DNA from: an uncultured bacterium
GTDB taxonomy: Bacteria; Bacteroidota; Bacteroidia; CAILMK01
DNA: 5,784 nt
Direction: 5' to 3'
Assembly (NCBI GenBank): GCA_903835275.1
Contig: CAILMK010000107.1
Coordinates: 1-5,784, forward strand
The position numbers were made by a program, and so were the translations under genes. The notes beneath the pieces were generated by a model. That model made no database searches and had not been told where the DNA came from. It saw nothing but the letters and a program-made list of their open reading frames with translations. Shown in pieces: positions 4,630 through 5,784 of this stretch (its first letter is position 1; each line of letters opens with the position of its first letter).

Positions 4630-5784
4630 TGTAATATAGTTTAATTTGTGGTACTAAATACGTTGACTTGTTAGTCTTGATTCTGATCTTTTCATCTGAT
4701 GCAGCAAACTCGATCAGGAAATCTTCTTCAAATAAAAGTGTCATCAGCGCGAAGAATTTCTCCTGTGATAACTCCGGATCCTCGTATGACAGTGTCTTGA
4801 CACACCATCCGAAAAAATCCTCTACCGGAAGTGCTTCCTTCAGTTGTTCTATGTAGTGAACTTTATTATAGATCCATCGGTCATATTCAAAACCGCTTTC
4901 TTCTATTGTTATACTTTCCTGCTGACGGAATTGTTCAAAATATTCCTTGGTGCTGTAATAAATATCTTTTGAATAGGTATTTTCTCTGGTGATCTTGAGC
5001 ATTCTTGGAGGCTCCATCTTGTACGGATTATTCAGGAATTCTATCCAGCCGGTAATGATGAGGGATTCCGTTTTGATGCGTTCAATCAGCGGCAATAATT
5101 CATTCGTCAATATGCGCGACTGACGTAGCAATTCATCATTGGTTTGCACCAACTGATTGTAAAGCATTTCGAATTGCAAACGGATACCTTCGTCGTAAAA
5201 ATTCAGACGGCGGGTATTCGTAAATTCCGCGATGATCATCAATCTGCGAGCTATGGATTCCGCATGATTGATATCAAGAATTTTATTCAACGGAAGAATA
5301 TAATATTCGATCCAGTAAGATGCTTTCTTTATTTTTTCGCGGTAATCAACTTTTTCAACATTCGCTTTCAAGTCTCGTGTTTCTATCAACAAGCGATTAT
5401 TGTTTTTCTCAACTGCTTCCAGAAATTCACGCACCTGCATGGAAAGATTCTTGATGCGTTCCTGCAAAATGGTTTTCTCCCCGTTAATTCCTTCGCGTAT
5501 TTTCCGGAATAGTTCAGATATGGAAACCTGGTATTTTTCTATCGTTTCAGGAAGCAATGGTTTGTATTCATACAGCAGCAAACTGAACAGATTGTAATAT
5601 ACATCGCGGATTTCAAAATCATCCTGCATCTTGCGGACGATCTTGTAATCCATCAGTTTTGCCTCTATATCCGTATCATGCTTGGCGCAAATCCGATGCA
5701 TGATCTCCTTCCTGATGATCCCGTCATTCGACTGGATCTCAAAAAGATCTTTCAGCACATCGAAATACGAATGCAGAAAACTTA
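4616..5784 (-). CDS. MukF/MksF/JetA-like kleisin, partial at its 5' end
   Basis: Probable kleisin subunit of a MukBEF/Mks/Wadjet-type SMC complex, the protein that bridges the two ATPase heads and carries the MukE-like subunit. A GTG at 5758 would give 380 residues. The frame stays open for eight more codons to the window edge, and MukF/MksF/JetA proteins are usually longer (about 440-500), so the start is probably outside. Numbered from the GTG: 1-60 looks like the end of an N-terminal winged-helix region (IQSNDGIIRKEIMHRI, DYKIVRKMQDDFEI). Residues 67-240 are almost all helical, with coiled-coil-like heptads at about 80-130, matching the kleisin middle domain. A linker with aromatic residues spans about 245-300. 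Residues 305-380 resemble the C-terminal winged helix that contacts the SMC head (VEDFFGWCVKTLSYEDPELSQEKFFAL, then a beta-wing EKIRIKTNKSTYLVPQIKLYY). It overlaps the MukE-like gene by 14 bp in the canonical F-then-E order. Confidence 0.68.
   Translation of the reverse strand, partial: SFLHSYFDVLKDLFEIQSNDGIIRKEIMHRICAKHDTDIEAKLMDYKIVRKMQDDFEIRDVYYNLFSLLLYEYKPLLPETIEKYQVSISELFRKIREGINGEKTILQERIKNLSMQVREFLEAVEKNNNRLLIETRDLKANVEKVDYREKIKKASYWIEYYILPLNKILDINHAESIARRLMIIAEFTNTRRLNFYDEGIRLQFEMLYNQLVQTNDELLRQSRILTNELLPLIERIKTESLIITGWIEFLNNPYKMEPPRMLKITRENTYSKDIYYSTKEYFEQFRQQESITIEESGFEYDRWIYNKVHYIEQLKEALPVEDFFGWCVKTLSYEDPELSQEKFFALMTLLFEEDFLIEFAASDEKIRIKTNKSTYLVPQIKLYYNGIS

Noticed and set aside
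5144..5512. 122-codon plus-strand open frame inside the kleisin-like gene
   Set aside because: It is antisense to the long kleisin-like frame, which has the helical pattern and gene overlap of a real gene. The translation shows no family features.
1..5784. CRISPR array, transposase, tRNA or rRNA
   Set aside because: I saw no regularly spaced repeats, no transposase-like frame or terminal repeats, and no cloverleaf or rRNA-like stretch. All gaps between genes are shorter than 120 bp once the broken YdeI-like gene is counted.

Overview
The window looks like chromosomal DNA from a member of the Bacteroidota, possibly a Chitinophagia or Sphingobacteriia relative. The evidence is indirect. The sequence is moderately AT-rich. 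Start codons lack obvious Shine-Dalgarno sequences. Four gene starts are preceded by the Bacteroidota -7 promoter motif TAnnTTTG. Several proteins resemble families I recognise from that phylum. No rRNA, tRNA, insertion sequence or CRISPR array is visible.

Layout from left to right. (1) A plus-strand metallo-beta-lactamase-fold hydrolase of the UlaG/NAPE-PLD-like type ends at 1051. Its reading frame is open to the left window edge, so its true start is uncertain. (2) It converges, with a 6-bp gap, on a minus-strand MarR-family regulator (1058-1504). An imperfect palindrome in that gene's leader and promoter may be its own operator. (3) A minus-strand integral membrane protein of unknown function (1622-2326) and (4) a minus-strand AraC-family regulator (2412-3326) follow. 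All three minus-strand genes point the same way, and each has its own plausible -7 element. (5) Divergent from the AraC gene is a plus-strand DUF1801/YdeI (OmpD-associated-like) gene, 3433-4047. It is broken by one in-frame TAG at codon 79, with the frame and domain spacing otherwise intact. (6) Convergent to that, behind a candidate bidirectional terminator, are two overlapping minus-strand genes. One is a MukE/MksE/JetB-like small subunit (4105-4629). The other is a MukF/MksF/JetA-like kleisin (4616 to beyond the right edge).

The most interesting part is the right-hand pair. It looks like the kleisin and KITE subunits of a MukBEF/Mks/Wadjet-type SMC complex. In the best known operons the SMC ATPase gene (mksB/jetC) follows the MukE-like gene directly. 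Here that position is taken by a terminator and a convergent unrelated pseudogene. The ATPase must therefore lie upstream beyond the window, lie elsewhere in the genome, or be missing. The rest is a group of small regulators and enzymes with no obvious shared pathway. The AraC gene and the membrane protein are the likeliest functional pair.
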